From Burkholderiales bacterium (GTDB taxonomy: Bacteria > Pseudomonadota > Gammaproteobacteria > Burkholderiales > Burkholderiaceae_C): a stretch of 49,316 nt of DNA. Every line of letters starts with the position of its first letter. The stretch's first letter is position 1. Positions 1-9,447 of this stretch are shown one piece after another. Location: the NCBI GenBank assembly GCA_026400275.1, contig JAPLPK010000074.1, positions 1-49,316 of the forward strand, read 5' to 3'. The translations under genes and the position numbers were made by a program. Below the pieces are notes generated by a model. That model did not search any database, was not told where the DNA came from, and worked only from the letters and a program-made list of their open reading frames with translations.

Positions 1-1230
1 ACCATTGCTACAAACATGGCAGGACGTGGAACTAATATACTTTTAGGCGGGAATCCAGAGGTAATGACTCGGCAAGTAATCACTGATGAAACAAGTGAGG
101 AGTTCACTAAGGGTTTGGCTCGATTCAAAGAAATTTGTGAGGGAGAGAAGGCAGAGGTTATTGCTGCTGGTGGATTATATATCATTGGGACAGAACGCCA
201 TGAATCGCGCCGAATCGACAACCAGTTGCGCGGCCGTTCGGGCCGCCAGGGTGACCCAGGTTCCTCACGTTTCTACCTGAGCCTGGACGATCCGCTGATG
301 CGCATTTTTGCCGGCGACCGCGTCAAGTCCATCATGGACCGGCTCAAGATGCCCGACGGTGAAGCCATTGAAGCCGGCATTGTGACGCGCAGCATTGAGA
401 GCGCCCAGCGTAAGGTGGAAGCGCGCAACTTCGATGTGCGCAAGCAGTTGTTGGAGTACGACGACGTTTCCAATGACCAACGTAAGGTCATCTACCAGCA
501 GCGCAACGAGATTTTGGACGCTGCGGATTTGACGGCGCAGATCGAATCTTTGCGCGAGGGCAGCGTGATGGATCTGGTGCGCCAATTCGTTCCGGCCGAG
601 TCGGTGGAAGAGCAATGGGATATTCCAGGCCTGGAAAAAGCCTTGCTGGATGAATGGCAGCTGGACTTGCCTTTGGCCGCGTATGTGCAGGCAGCCAGCG
701 CCATCACGGACGAAGATATAGTGCAGAAGGTGCTGGACGTGGCGAACGCATCCTTCCAGGCCAAGGTGGAGCAGGTCGGTGGAGACAACTTCACCCAGTT
801 CGAGCGCATGGTGCTGCTGCAAAGCATAGATACCCATTGGCGCGAGCACTTGAGTTCGCTGGATTACCTGCGCCAAGGCATCCATTTGCGCGGCTACGCA
901 CAAAAGCAACCTAAGCAGGAATACAAGCGCGAAGCCTTTGAGCTGTTTGGCCAATTGTTGGATACCGTGAAGAACGATGTGACCAAGGTTCTGATGACGG
1001 TCAAGGTCCAGTCCAGCGAGCAACTTGGCGAAGCCGCCGAGGCCATGGAAAACCGGGCCGAAAGTATTGCTAATGTGACCTATACCGCTCCGACCGAGAC
1101 CGGCGAGGTGGAAACCCGGGTGGATGCCAATACCCAAGCTGCTGCCGATGTGCCGCGCGTGGGGCGCAACGACCCTTGCCCTTGCGGTAGCGGTAAGCGC
1201 TACAAGCTCTGCCACGGTAAGTTGGTATAA
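1..1230 (+). CDS. secA: Preprotein translocase ATPase SecA, 3' part
   Basis: Motor ATPase that drives unfolded preproteins through the SecYEG channel. The gene is open at the left edge: frame 1 is coding from base 1 ([11 protein letters not shown]), so the ATG at 16 is internal. Visible are the end of the second nucleotide-binding domain ([25 protein letters not shown]), the helical scaffold/wing region and the C-terminal SEC-C zinc motif [14 protein letters not shown], which binds SecB and phospholipid in the family. The first ~200 bases are about 43% GC by hand count against about 63% just downstream, and residues in [15 protein letters not shown] and the next ~45 positions are not those expected of a betaproteobacterial SecA. 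The rest is typical, so the left end may be chimeric (see findings). Confidence 0.97.
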   Translation, partial: TIATNMAGRGTNILLGGNPEVMTRQVITDETSEEFTKGLARFKEICEGEKAEVIAAGGLYIIGTERHESRRIDNQLRGRSGRQGDPGSSRFYLSLDDPLMRIFAGDRVKSIMDRLKMPDGEAIEAGIVTRSIESAQRKVEARNFDVRKQLLEYDDVSNDQRKVIYQQRNEILDAADLTAQIESLREGSVMDLVRQFVPAESVEEQWDIPGLEKALLDEWQLDLPLAAYVQAASAITDEDIVQKVLDVANASFQAKVEQVGGDNFTQFERMVLLQSIDTHWREHLSSLDYLRQGIHLRGYAQKQPKQEYKREAFELFGQLLDTVKNDVTKVLMTVKVQSSEQLGEAAEAMENRAESIANVTYTAPTETGEVETRVDANTQAAADVPRVGRNDPCPCGSGKRYKLCHGKLV

Positions 1231-1248
1231 CTGCCAACCAGCTGGATG

Positions 1249-1270
1249 ACGGGCTGCGGCCCGTTTTTTT
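1249..1270 (+). terminator. Intrinsic terminator after secA
   Basis: ACGGGC (1249-1254), loop TGCG, GCCCGT (1259-1264), followed by a run of T to 1270. It lies 19 bases after the secA stop and before argJ, so secA is probably the last gene of its transcript. Confidence 0.85.
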
Positions 1271-1311
1271 ATGACCTGTCCCTGCGTGCAACGCTATTTT
1301 GAAAGACTGTT

Positions 1312-2541
1312 ATGCCCGTGAATCTGTCTGCACCCAATCCCGCTGATCTACACCCCGTGCCGGGCGTGTCTTTGGGCATTGCCGAGGCCGGTGTGCGCAA
1401 GGCTAATCGCAAAGACTTGCTGGTAGTGCAGTTGGACGAAGGCGCTTCAGTGTCTGGCGTGTTCACGCAAAACCGCTTCTGTGCAGCGCCCGTGCAGATT
1501 TGCCGCGAGCACCTGGCGGCTGGCCTGGGCATCCGTGCGATTCTGGTGAATACCGGCAATGCCAATGCCGGCACAGGCGACGATGGCCTGATGCGTGCCA
1601 AGTCCACCTGTATCGCGCTGGCTCAGTATCTTGACTTGGCGCCCGAGCAGATCCTGCCTTTTTCCACCGGCGTGATCATGGAGTCGCTGCCGCATGACCG
1701 CATCAATGCCGGCTTACCTGCCGCTTTAGCCGACGCCCGTGCGGACAACTGGGGCCGTGCTGCAGAGGCCATCATGACCACCGACACCCTGCCTAAGGCC
1801 TTTAGCGCTCAGGCGCAACTGGGCGGCGCCACCGTGACGGTGACGGGTATCAGCAAGGGCGCGGGAATGATCCGTCCAAACATGGCCACCATGCTGGGCT
1901 TTATGGCCACGGACGCGAATGTTCATCCGTCATTGCTGGGGCAGCTGGCCAAGGACTTGGCGGATGCCTCGTTCAACCGGATCACCATCGATGGTGACAC
2001 CTCTACAAACGACTCTTTTGTCGTTATCGCCACCCACAAGGCTGCGCATGCGCAAATTACCACGCTGGACAGTGGGGACGGCCAGGTCTTGAAAGCCGCG
2101 ATGCTGTCGGTGGCTCAGAAGCTGGCCCAGGCTATCGTCCGCGATGGCGAGGGTGCGACCAAGTTCATCACGGTACGTGTTGAGGGCGGCAAGACACCCG
2201 AAGAATGTCGCCTTGCGGCCTATGCCATTGCCCATTCGCCCCTGGTCAAGACTGCATTTTTTGCCAGCGATCCCAACCTGGGCCGTATCTTGGCAGCGGT
2301 GGGTTATGCAGGTATCACTGATCTGGACCAGACCGGTATCGACCTGTTTCTGGATGATGTACACGTGGTGGTCAACGGTGGGCGCAACCCCTCGTACCGC
2401 GAAGAAGACGGCCAGCGCGTGATGAAGCAGAGCGAAATTACCGTCCGCGTGGCACTGGGCCGCGGTAATGCGGCTGACACCGTGTGGACCTGCGATTTCA
2501 GCCACGAATATGTGTCCATTAACGCGGACTACCGGTCATGA
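1312..2541 (+). CDS. argJ: Bifunctional glutamate N-acetyltransferase / amino-acid N-acetyltransferase ArgJ
   Basis: Makes N-acetylglutamate from glutamate by recycling the acetyl group of N-acetylornithine (and in bifunctional members using acetyl-CoA), the entry and recycling step of arginine synthesis in the cytosol. The 409-residue length is normal. The self-cleavage site is present: in [14 protein letters not shown] the Thr at position 193 should become the N-terminal nucleophile of the beta chain. The [10 protein letters not shown] and TGNANAGTG segments are also typical. It ends in a 4-base ATGA overlap with the following ATPase gene. Monofunctional versus bifunctional activity cannot be decided from sequence. 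Confidence 0.96.
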   Translation: MPVNLSAPNPADLHPVPGVSLGIAEAGVRKANRKDLLVVQLDEGASVSGVFTQNRFCAAPVQICREHLAAGLGIRAILVNTGNANAGTGDDGLMRAKSTCIALAQYLDLAPEQILPFSTGVIMESLPHDRINAGLPAALADARADNWGRAAEAIMTTDTLPKAFSAQAQLGGATVTVTGISKGAGMIRPNMATMLGFMATDANVHPSLLGQLAKDLADASFNRITIDGDTSTNDSFVVIATHKAAHAQITTLDSGDGQVLKAAMLSVAQKLAQAIVRDGEGATKFITVRVEGGKTPEECRLAAYAIAHSPLVKTAFFASDPNLGRILAAVGYAGITDLDQTGIDLFLDDVHVVVNGGRNPSYREEDGQRVMKQSEITVRVALGRGNAADTVWTCDFSHEYVSINADYRS

Positions 2542-3416
2542 ACGAGAAATTCGAGCGCCTGATCGAGCGGGCTGAGCAGCTGCTGCAGCGCGTGGAGTCC
2601 ATCCTGCCCCAGCCGGTGCAGGCACCGGATTGGAATGCAGCAATTGCCTTCCGCTACCGCCGCCGGGGCTCGGGCCATGGCGTGCTGGAGCCGGTGCGCC
2701 ACATTGGCAGCATGGCGCTGGCCGACCTGAAAGAAATCGACCTACAGAAGGAAAAAATCCAGCGCAACACCTTGCAGTTTGTAGATGGCAAGCCCGCCAA
2801 TAATGTGCTGCTGACGGGTGCGCGCGGGACGGGCAAGTCTTCTTTGATTAAGGCCTGCCTGAATACTTACGCGCCACGCGGTCTGCGCCTGATCGAGGTG
2901 GACAAGGCCGACTTGGTGGATTTGCCAGACATCGTTGATGTTGTGGTCGACAGGCCCGAGAAATTCATCGTGTTCTGCGACGACCTGAGCTTTGAAGAAG
3001 GTGAAGCCGGCTACAAGGCCTTGAAGTCGATTCTGGATGGCTCGGTGGCTGCGGCCAGCCCCAACGTGTTGATCTATGCCACCAGCAACCGTCGCCATTT
3101 GCTGCCTGAGTACATGAAGGAAAACCTTAGCTACACGCACACCGATGATGGTGAGGTGCATCCGGGTGAAGTGGTGGAGGAAAAGATTTCCCTGTCCGAG
3201 CGTTTTGGACTGTGGGTCAGCTTCTATCCGTTCTCGCAGGACGAATATCTGGCCATTGTGGCCCAGTGGCTGCAGTCTTTCGGCGTGGATGCCGAGGCGA
3301 TTGCCGCTGCACGCCCAGCCTCCCTGGTGTGGGCGTTGGAACGTGGCTCCCGCAGCGGGCGTGTGGCCTACCAGTTCGCGCGTGACTACGCGGGCCAGCA
3401 CATGCGTGTGGCATGA
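2538..3416 (+). CDS. DUF815 family AAA+ ATPase of unknown function
   Basis: A 292-residue P-loop ATPase. Walker A is GARGTGKSS near residues 95-103 and a Walker B-like [10 protein letters not shown] lies about 50 residues later; a sensor-1-like IYATSNRR follows. The family (DUF815) is widespread in proteobacteria, but I know of no settled role. It overlaps argJ (ATGA) and the downstream mutT-like gene (ATGA), so the three are surely cotranscribed. In Burkholderiales it commonly sits beside argJ and mutT. Family assignment is firm; function is open. Confidence 0.9.
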   Translation: MNEKFERLIERAEQLLQRVESILPQPVQAPDWNAAIAFRYRRRGSGHGVLEPVRHIGSMALADLKEIDLQKEKIQRNTLQFVDGKPANNVLLTGARGTGKSSLIKACLNTYAPRGLRLIEVDKADLVDLPDIVDVVVDRPEKFIVFCDDLSFEEGEAGYKALKSILDGSVAAASPNVLIYATSNRRHLLPEYMKENLSYTHTDDGEVHPGEVVEEKISLSERFGLWVSFYPFSQDEYLAIVAQWLQSFGVDAEAIAAARPASLVWALERGSRSGRVAYQFARDYAGQHMRVA

Positions 3417-3889
3417 GCGGGCAGCCCCTGGTAGCCGACGCGGACCGGCCGCGTGAAGGTGGCCCGGAGCGCGCCATCGTCGAGGTTGCGGTGGGCGTGC
3501 TGGTGCAGTCGGACGGCCACTTTCTGGTGACATCCCGGCCTGAAGGCAAGGTGTATGCAGGCTACTGGGAATTTCCAGGTGGCAAGCTGGAGCAGGGCGA
3601 AACGGTGGAGCAGGCCCTGCGCCGGGAGTTGCAGGAAGAACTGGGTATCACCATAGGCGCCGCACAAGCCTGGAAGGTGGAACTGGTGGATTACCCGCAC
3701 GCCTTGGTGCGTCTGCACTTTTGCAAGGTTTTTGACTGGGTGGGTACGCTAGAAATGCGCGAAGGCCAAACCCATGCCTGGCAGTTACTGCCTCTACAGG
3801 TGACACCGGTGCTACCCGGTACCGTGCCGGTACTGGCTTGGTTGGCCCAGGAGCGGGATTTCCAGGGTGCTACACATTCTGTAGCTTAA
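3413..3889 (+). CDS. mutT: MutT-type Nudix hydrolase (8-oxo-dGTP diphosphatase)
   Basis: Likely cleans the nucleotide pool by hydrolysing 8-oxo-dGTP to the monophosphate. The Nudix box is complete: GGKLEQGETVEQALRRELQ followed by EELGI fits GX5EX7REUXEEXGU, near residues 55-78. The start overlaps the ATPase gene by ATGA; the first ~20 residues are a variable extension. The last residues (ATHSVA) and the stop codon are encoded by the dispersed palindromic repeat at 3869-3925, so the C-terminus is probably acquired rather than ancestral. MutT is the best guess for the substrate class, but Nudix specificity is not fixed by the box. Confidence 0.88.
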   Translation: MSGQPLVADADRPREGGPERAIVEVAVGVLVQSDGHFLVTSRPEGKVYAGYWEFPGGKLEQGETVEQALRRELQEELGITIGAAQAWKVELVDYPHALVRLHFCKVFDWVGTLEMREGQTHAWQLLPLQVTPVLPGTVPVLAWLAQERDFQGATHSVA

Positions 3890-3925
3890 CGCGCAGGTTG
3901 TATCTGCGCTGCAGCCGTATTTCTT
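3869..3925 (+). repeat. Dispersed ~48-bp palindromic repeat, copy 1 (over the mutT stop)
   Basis: Starts GCTAC, then TGTAGCTTAACGCGCAGG and TATCTGCGCTGCAGCC, matching other copies (29322, 44593). The GCGCAG/CTGCGC arms are intact. It contains the mutT stop codon and fills the gap between the convergent genes mutT and yacG. Confidence 0.75.
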
Positions 3926-3931
3926 ATAAAT

Positions 3932-4144
3932 TTATTGCAAGCGAGCGTCACCAAAGACGAGGTCGTCAGGCGGTGCTTCAGCAGGCAAGCTGAAGCTGGC
4001 ACTGGCCCAGGCGCCAAAGTCCACGTTTTTACAGCGTTCGCAGCAAAACGGACGGTAGGCATTGCTGGCGGCGTACAGGCTTTTACCTTTGCAGGTAGGG
4101 CAAACAACCCATTTTTTCGGCACTGGGGTGGCGGTATCGGACAT
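3932..4144 (-). CDS. yacG: DNA gyrase inhibitor / zinc-binding protein YacG
   Basis: Small zinc protein of 70 residues. CPTC (residues 15-18) and, 15 residues on, CCERC supply the four zinc ligands, and the following KNVDFGAWA is diagnostic of the family. In E. coli YacG binds GyrB and inhibits gyrase. The ATG at 4144 lies 2 bases after the zapD stop (4147), so it is translated with zapD. It closes the pilB-pilC-pilD-coaE-zapD-yacG series common in beta- and gammaproteobacteria. Confidence 0.92.
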   Translation of the reverse strand: MSDTATPVPKKWVVCPTCKGKSLYAASNAYRPFCCERCKNVDFGAWASASFSLPAEAPPDDLVFGDARLQ

Positions 4145-4146
4145 GC

Positions 4147-4902
4147 TCAGGCGCAGAGGGTGAGTTCGAACGAGGCGTCGTCGCTGCAGGAGTGCAGATG
4201 GTCGTCTGCCTCGTGGCGCATCATGCGTACCGAAACCATCAGCCGGTTGCCACTGATCTCGGGAATCAAGCCCAGCGCGGGGTCTATGCGCAGACGCAGC
4301 AGCTGGTAGGTGCGGCCCTGGGGCAGGTTTTGTTGGAACTGTCCGCCAATGGCGATGACTTTTTGCGGCGCGCCGGAGTCGCGCAGCATTTTCAGCAAGT
4401 GGTGGATGGACTCGGCCAGTGGCGCCAGGGTGTGCGCCCATTTCTCAATCGCTTGGCGGCGCACATCGGCGGGCTGGTGCTGCCATGCGTAATACGCTGG
4501 CAGATCGAAGCCGCAGGTACCGCCCGGGATGCTGACTCGGCTGCGCAAGCCCATCAGCCAGTCGTTTTCCGTCAGGCTGTGGCCGGCTTTGCCGGGTTGC
4601 TCGTGCAGTGCGGTGTAGCAGGTGTCGAGCTGGCCTATGACCTCGTCCAATACGTCTTCTGCGATGGATGGGTTGCCACGGTAGCCGTTGAGTATGTTTT
4701 TTTGTTTTTCCAGATCCCGCATCACGTCTGACTTGAGGTCGGCGCGTGCAGCCACGTCCATGATCTCAAAAATCGTGGTCAGTGCGTAATGGTGGTCCAG
4801 CGCGTGGGCGCGGGGCACCAGTTCACCCAGCCGCCGGAAGAGATGTTCCAGCCGCAGATAGGTGCGTATACGTTCGTTAAAGGGATATTCGTAAAGAATC
4901 AC
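4147..4902 (-). CDS. zapD: Cell division protein ZapD
   Basis: FtsZ-associated protein that bundles FtsZ filaments at midcell (DUF1342, formerly YacF). The start MILYEYPFNERIRTYLRLE is near-invariant in the family and fixes the ATG at 4902. The 251-residue length is normal, and GFDLPAYYAW in the second half is typical. It lies 21 bases after coaE and 2 bases before yacG on the same strand. No catalytic residues are expected; it acts structurally in the cytosol at the Z-ring. Confidence 0.94.
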   Translation of the reverse strand: MILYEYPFNERIRTYLRLEHLFRRLGELVPRAHALDHHYALTTIFEIMDVAARADLKSDVMRDLEKQKNILNGYRGNPSIAEDVLDEVIGQLDTCYTALHEQPGKAGHSLTENDWLMGLRSRVSIPGGTCGFDLPAYYAWQHQPADVRRQAIEKWAHTLAPLAESIHHLLKMLRDSGAPQKVIAIGGQFQQNLPQGRTYQLLRLRIDPALGLIPEISGNRLMVSVRMMRHEADDHLHSCSDDASFELTLCA

Positions 4903-4923
4903 GCAGATTTTCCTGTGGCGGCA

Positions 4924-5532
4924 TCATAGCCCGAAGTAGGGGGCGATTTGCTCGACCTGCTGGCGTAATTGGGCCAGCGATAGGCCTTCGTTGTAGATCA
5001 CGGTATCGGCCAGGGCCAGGCGCTGCTCTCGGCTGGCCTGGGCCTGGATGATCTGTCGCACGGTTATTTCGGACAACTGGCTGCGGGTGACCGTACGGGT
5101 GATTTGGGTGCTGACCAGGCAGTCGATGACGAGGATACGGTCCAGCTTGCCACGCCAGTGGCCAGACTCTGTCAGCAAGGGAATATCGAACACCACGCAG
5201 GCCATACCAGCAGCCTGTGCTGCCTGGAATTGACTCTCAATTTCCTTGGCTACGAGGGGGTGGACGATGGCTTCCAGTGCGTGTTTTGCGCTGGCATCGG
5301 AGAAGGCCAGGGCGCGCATCTTGTCTCGGTCCAGTGCGCCGGCGGGGGTTAGAAATTCCGCGCCAAAACGCCTGCTTATAGCTGGGATGGCTGCGCCTTC
5401 GGCTGCGGTGCTGGCGCGTGCGATGGCATCGGCATCGATCAGGGCGGCTCTCCGTGCCTGCAGCATCTGCGCCACCGTGCTTTTACCGCTGCCTATGCCT
5501 CCTGTGAGGCCTAGTCGAAGGCCACCTTGCAC
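4924..5532 (-). CDS. coaE: Dephospho-CoA kinase CoaE
   Basis: Phosphorylates the ribose 3'-OH of dephospho-CoA, the last step of coenzyme A synthesis. The P-loop LTGGIGSGKST is near the N-terminus; FDIPLLTESG and the Thr/Arg-rich lid region are typical. I chose the GTG at 5532, which gives 202 residues and lies 4 bases after the pilD stop; a TTG at 5550 in the same frame would overlap pilD by 14 bases. No clear ribosome binding site favours either, so translational coupling to pilD is likely. Confidence 0.93.
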   Translation of the reverse strand: MQGGLRLGLTGGIGSGKSTVAQMLQARRAALIDADAIARASTAAEGAAIPAISRRFGAEFLTPAGALDRDKMRALAFSDASAKHALEAIVHPLVAKEIESQFQAAQAAGMACVVFDIPLLTESGHWRGKLDRILVIDCLVSTQITRTVTRSQLSEITVRQIIQAQASREQRLALADTVIYNEGLSLAQLRQQVEQIAPYFGL

Positions 5533-5536
5533 AGTT

Positions 5537-6379
5537 CTACAAGCCGACAAAATGCAAAATGGCTTCGGGCCCGAAGACCATCGCGGTCAATCCGGCTCCG
5601 GCAAGAAACGGCCCGAACGGTATATAGCCACCTTCGCGCAGACCGGTACTGAATTTCATGGCAATGCCAATTACTGCACCGATGACCGAGGCCATCAGAA
5701 CCATGGGCACCAGCGCCTCCCAACCAAACCAGGCGCCCAGCGCCGCAAATAGCTTGAAGTCCCCATAGCCCATGCCTTCCTTGCCAGTCAGCAGCTTGAA
5801 GATCCAGTAGATGCTCCAGAGCGACAGATAGCCGGCTACGGCACCCCATAGTGAAGCGAACATGGGCACGGACGTCCAATGCAGGGAAGATGCAATCAAG
5901 CCGGCCCAGACCAAGGGCAGGGTGATGCTGTCGGGCAGGAGCGTGGTGTCCCAGTCGATCAATGCCAGTGTCAATAAAGCTGCGGCAAAGCCGCTCCAGG
6001 CCAGTCCGGTGAAGGATGGGCCCCAATGCCAGAAGCAAAAAAAGAAAAGGCAGCCGGTAGCCAGTTCTACCAAGGGATAGCGGGGGCTGATTTGCGCTTG
6101 GCAGGCGGAGCATCGACCGCGCAGGCACACATAGCTGACTACAGGCACATTCTCAAACCACCGTATCTGGTGCTCGCAGTGTGGGCAACGCGAGCGGGGA
6201 ACCAGCAAGTTCAGCGGCTGTACCGCAGGCGGTTCCTGGCCCTGCATGTCGGCGTATTCTTGCGCCCAGCTTTGCTCCATCATCTTGGGCAGGCGGTGTA
6301 CCACCACATTGAGAAAACTACCCAGTAACAAGCCCAGAATGCCGCCAGCCAGGGCGACCATTGTTTGAAATTCCAGCAT
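5537..6379 (-). CDS. pilD: Prepilin leader peptidase / N-methyltransferase PilD
   Basis: Inner-membrane aspartyl peptidase that removes the leader of type IV prepilins and methylates the new N-terminus. It is 280 residues with many membrane segments. The cytoplasmic methylation domain shows two CxxC pairs (CPHC and, further on, CSAC). The two catalytic aspartates lie in ALIDWDTTLLPD and in GYGDFKLFAALG. The ATG at 6379 overlaps the pilC stop by one base (TGATG); the codon before it is TTG, which would be a poorer start. Confidence 0.95.
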   Translation of the reverse strand: MLEFQTMVALAGGILGLLLGSFLNVVVHRLPKMMEQSWAQEYADMQGQEPPAVQPLNLLVPRSRCPHCEHQIRWFENVPVVSYVCLRGRCSACQAQISPRYPLVELATGCLFFFCFWHWGPSFTGLAWSGFAAALLTLALIDWDTTLLPDSITLPLVWAGLIASSLHWTSVPMFASLWGAVAGYLSLWSIYWIFKLLTGKEGMGYGDFKLFAALGAWFGWEALVPMVLMASVIGAVIGIAMKFSTGLREGGYIPFGPFLAGAGLTAMVFGPEAILHFVGL

Positions 6380-7596
6380 CAAACAACTTGGCCCAACTTG
6401 AAGATGGGCAGGTACATGGACACCACAATGCCGCCAATCAAGGTACCCAGGAACACGATGATGATGGGCTCCATCAGGCTGGAAAGGCCGGCGACCATGT
6501 CATCCACCTCAGCTTCATAAAAATCCGCAGCCTTGCCCAGCATATGGTCAATAGAGCCGGACTCCTCGCCAATCGAGCACATTTGCAACACCATGGACGG
6601 GAAGATGTGCGCATTTGTCATGGCCACCGTCAAGCTTGTGCCGGTAGAGACTTCCTGCTGGATTTTACCGGTGGCGATTTCAAACACCGAGTTGCCGGAT
6701 GCTCCGCCGACCGAGTCCAGAGCCTCCACCAGGGGCACGCCTGCAGCGAACATGGTGGAAAGGGTGCGTGTCCAGCGCGCAATACAGGACTTCTCAATCA
6801 GGGGGCCGAACACGGGGACTCGCAGCAATAACCGGTCCATGAAGTGCTGCATTTTTTCGTTGCGCCGCCAAGCCTGCATAAAGAAATAGCCGCCGCCGCC
6901 GATGCTGCCAAATATCAGCCACCAGTACTTGACGAAAAATTCACTCAAGGCAATCACGAACAATGTAGGTGCTGGCAGGTTGGCGCCAAAGCTGCTGAAC
7001 ACCTCCTTGAAGGCTGGGATCACGAAAATCATGATCACGGCCACCACTACAAATGCGACCACTACGACCGAGGCTGGGTACATCAGCGCTGACTTGATTT
7101 TGGACTTGATGGCTTCGGTTTTTTCCATGTAGACCGCCAGCCGGTCCAGCAAGGATTCCAAAATACCGGCGGCTTCACCTGCTTCTACCAAGTTGCAGTA
7201 AAGGCTGTCGAAGTACATGGGGAACTTGCGGAACGCGGCACTCAGAGAGCTGCCGGTTTCCACATCCATGCGCACGTCGTTCAGCAGCTTGGTGACGCTG
7301 GCGTTCGCATTGCCTCGGCCCACGATATCGAAAGCTTGCAGCAGCGGCACGCCGGCCTTCATCATGGTCGCCAACTGGCGCGTGAAGATCGCAATGTCCT
7401 TGGGCTTGATGGATTTGCCCGAGCGCATCTTGCGCTTCTTGATCTTGGTCGGGAAGACACCTTGGCGGCGCAAGGATGCCTGGACCTGGTTCTCACCCGC
7501 AGCGCGTGTTTCGCCACGGACTTGCTTTCCGTTGCGGTCTTTGCCTTCCCATTCGAAGACAAACTCCTTTACGTCTCTGGGCGATGCAGTTGCCAT
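6379..7596 (-). CDS. pilC: Type IV pilus inner-membrane platform protein PilC
   Basis: Polytopic membrane protein with two GspF domains that couples the PilB motor to pilus assembly. It is 405 residues. The repeated GspF features are visible in KAGVPLLQAFDIVG and, in the second half, FAAGVPLVEALDSVGG, with long hydrophobic segments after each (for example SVVVVAFVVVAVIMIF). The N-terminal FVFEWEGKDRNGKQVRGE is typical. It lies between pilB (35-base gap) and pilD on the same strand. No pilA is in the window. Confidence 0.96.
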   Translation of the reverse strand: MATASPRDVKEFVFEWEGKDRNGKQVRGETRAAGENQVQASLRRQGVFPTKIKKRKMRSGKSIKPKDIAIFTRQLATMMKAGVPLLQAFDIVGRGNANASVTKLLNDVRMDVETGSSLSAAFRKFPMYFDSLYCNLVEAGEAAGILESLLDRLAVYMEKTEAIKSKIKSALMYPASVVVVAFVVVAVIMIFVIPAFKEVFSSFGANLPAPTLFVIALSEFFVKYWWLIFGSIGGGGYFFMQAWRRNEKMQHFMDRLLLRVPVFGPLIEKSCIARWTRTLSTMFAAGVPLVEALDSVGGASGNSVFEIATGKIQQEVSTGTSLTVAMTNAHIFPSMVLQMCSIGEESGSIDHMLGKAADFYEAEVDDMVAGLSSLMEPIIIVFLGTLIGGIVVSMYLPIFKLGQVV

Positions 7597-7631
7597 GGAA
7601 TGTTTTTGGCCTCTAGGTGGGTCTTATGGGT

Positions 7632-9365
7632 CTACTCGTTGCTCACAGCGAGCACTTCTTCCAACGAAGTCAGTCCGAGCTTAACTTTGTACAGTCCTGC
7701 CTGGCGCAGCGAACGAACGCCTTCTGATTTGGCTTGTTCGGCAATATCCATTGCGCTGCCGTCACGAAGAATGATGCGCTGAATTTCGTCCGAAATCGGC
7801 ATGACCTGGTAGATGCCAACGCGCCCTTTATAGCCGTTATTGCATGCATTGCAGCCCACAGGTCCGTAGGGTTTCCAGGATCCGTCGAGTTCGTGCTCCT
7901 CAAAGCCCGACTCCAACATCGTCTTGCGTGGGATGTCGATCACAGCCTTGCAGGTTACGCACAGGCGGCGGGCGAGGCGCTGCGCAGTGATCAGAATCAC
8001 GCTGGACGCAATGTTGAACGGCGCAATGCCCATGTTGCGCATGCGCGTCAAGGTGGTAGGGGCGTCGTTGGTGTGTAGCGTAGACAACACCAAGTGGCCG
8101 GTTTGCGCGGCCTTGATGGAGATGTCAGCCGTTTCCAAGTCCCGGATTTCGCCGACCATGATGATGTCCGGATCCTGCCGCAGAAAAGATTTCAGCGCCA
8201 CAGCGAAGGTCAGGCCTGCCTTATCGTTGACGTTGACCTGATTCACACCCGGAAGGTTGATTTCTGAGGGGTCCTCAGCCGTAGCGATATTCACGCCGGG
8301 TTTGTTGAGCAGGTTCAAGAATGTGTAGAGCGACACGGTTTTGCCCGAGCCAGTTGGGCCGGTGACCAGTACCATGCCATAGGGGCGGCCGATCGCGGTT
8401 AGCACACGCTCTTTTTCTTCTGGTTCATAGCCCAAGGCATCAATGCCCAATTTGGCGCTACTCGGATCCAGAATCCGGATTACGATCTTTTCCCCGAACA
8501 ACGTAGGCAGCGTGCTGACACGGAAGTCGATCACGCGGTCGGGGCCGACCTTGAGCTTCATCTTGCCGTCTTGCGGCACTCGTTTTTCCGAAATATCCAG
8601 CCGAGAGATCACCTTGATGCGCGAGGCCAGCTTGTCCTTGATCGCGACTGGCGGTGAGGCGATTTCACGTAGTTCGCCGTCGATGCGGAAGCGAACTCGG
8701 TAATTGTGTTCATACGGTTCGAAGTGCAGGTCGGATGCGCGCATGCCGAATGCATCCAGCAGCATCTTGTGCAGAAACTTCACCACCGGTGCGTCTTCCA
8801 CATCCGACGTGTTGATTTCGGCTGCTTCAACTGCCGGCCCCATGGCCGTATCGTCAAAGTCGAAATCGTTGCCGATGATGGAGTCCATCGCCTCGCTGGC
8901 CGTCATGGAGTTGGCTTCCACCAGGCGTGAAAGCTTGTCGTACTCGGCAATGATCCAGTCCACCCCAAGCTGGGTGGAGAATTTGATCTTTTCGGCGGCT
9001 TCCTGGTCGGACGGGTCTGCCGTTGCCACGATCAGGCGGTTGTTGCGCTTGCTTAGCACTACCACGCGGTAGGCCTGGCAGATCTTGGCGTCTAGCAGGT
9101 CCTTGGGCAATCTGTCGCGGTCCACGGCATCCATGTCCAGCAAGGGCGCAGCAAATGCTGTGGACATGGTGTGGGCTAGGTCCGAGGGCGATACGGCGCC
9201 TGCGGCCATCAACTCGGCGATAAAGCTATTGCGGTTGGCTTGGGCCTTGCGGAATATGTCTTCTGCAGCCTTTTGGCCCAGCTTTCCGGCGGAGATCAAA
9301 ACCCTCCCCAAGCCAGGGAGTGCTACGGTAGATGCTTCTTTGTTGAACGGTTCGACAGCGGCCAT
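7632..9365 (-). CDS. pilB: Type IV pilus assembly ATPase PilB
   Basis: Hexameric cytoplasmic ATPase that powers pilus extension. It is 577 residues, normal for the family. An N-terminal MshEN-like domain is followed by the motor: Walker A GPTGSGKT, Asp box, Walker B with IIMVGEIRDLETADI, then the His box TGHLVLSTLHTNDAP. Two CxxC pairs (CVTC and CNAC) near the C-terminus make the zinc site typical of PilB/GspE. First gene of the pilB-pilC-pilD group. PilB rather than PilT is indicated by the length, the N-terminal domain and the neighbours. Confidence 0.96.
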   Translation of the reverse strand: MAAVEPFNKEASTVALPGLGRVLISAGKLGQKAAEDIFRKAQANRNSFIAELMAAGAVSPSDLAHTMSTAFAAPLLDMDAVDRDRLPKDLLDAKICQAYRVVVLSKRNNRLIVATADPSDQEAAEKIKFSTQLGVDWIIAEYDKLSRLVEANSMTASEAMDSIIGNDFDFDDTAMGPAVEAAEINTSDVEDAPVVKFLHKMLLDAFGMRASDLHFEPYEHNYRVRFRIDGELREIASPPVAIKDKLASRIKVISRLDISEKRVPQDGKMKLKVGPDRVIDFRVSTLPTLFGEKIVIRILDPSSAKLGIDALGYEPEEKERVLTAIGRPYGMVLVTGPTGSGKTVSLYTFLNLLNKPGVNIATAEDPSEINLPGVNQVNVNDKAGLTFAVALKSFLRQDPDIIMVGEIRDLETADISIKAAQTGHLVLSTLHTNDAPTTLTRMRNMGIAPFNIASSVILITAQRLARRLCVTCKAVIDIPRKTMLESGFEEHELDGSWKPYGPVGCNACNNGYKGRVGIYQVMPISDEIQRIILRDGSAMDIAEQAKSEGVRSLRQAGLYKVKLGLTSLEEVLAVSNE

Positions 9366-9447
9366 AAGACCAAAATGTAGCAGGTAGCGGAGGGTGGACG
9401 CATCATCGGTGAATTGCCGACCGATGTAAACGCCGAGCGTGGCCTGT

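Noticed and set aside
5376-5400. Repeat-like TTATAGCTGGGATGGCTGCG in coaE
   Set aside because: The residues encoded on the coaE strand (AAIPAISRRFG) fit the normal enzyme, and the rest of the repeat is absent.
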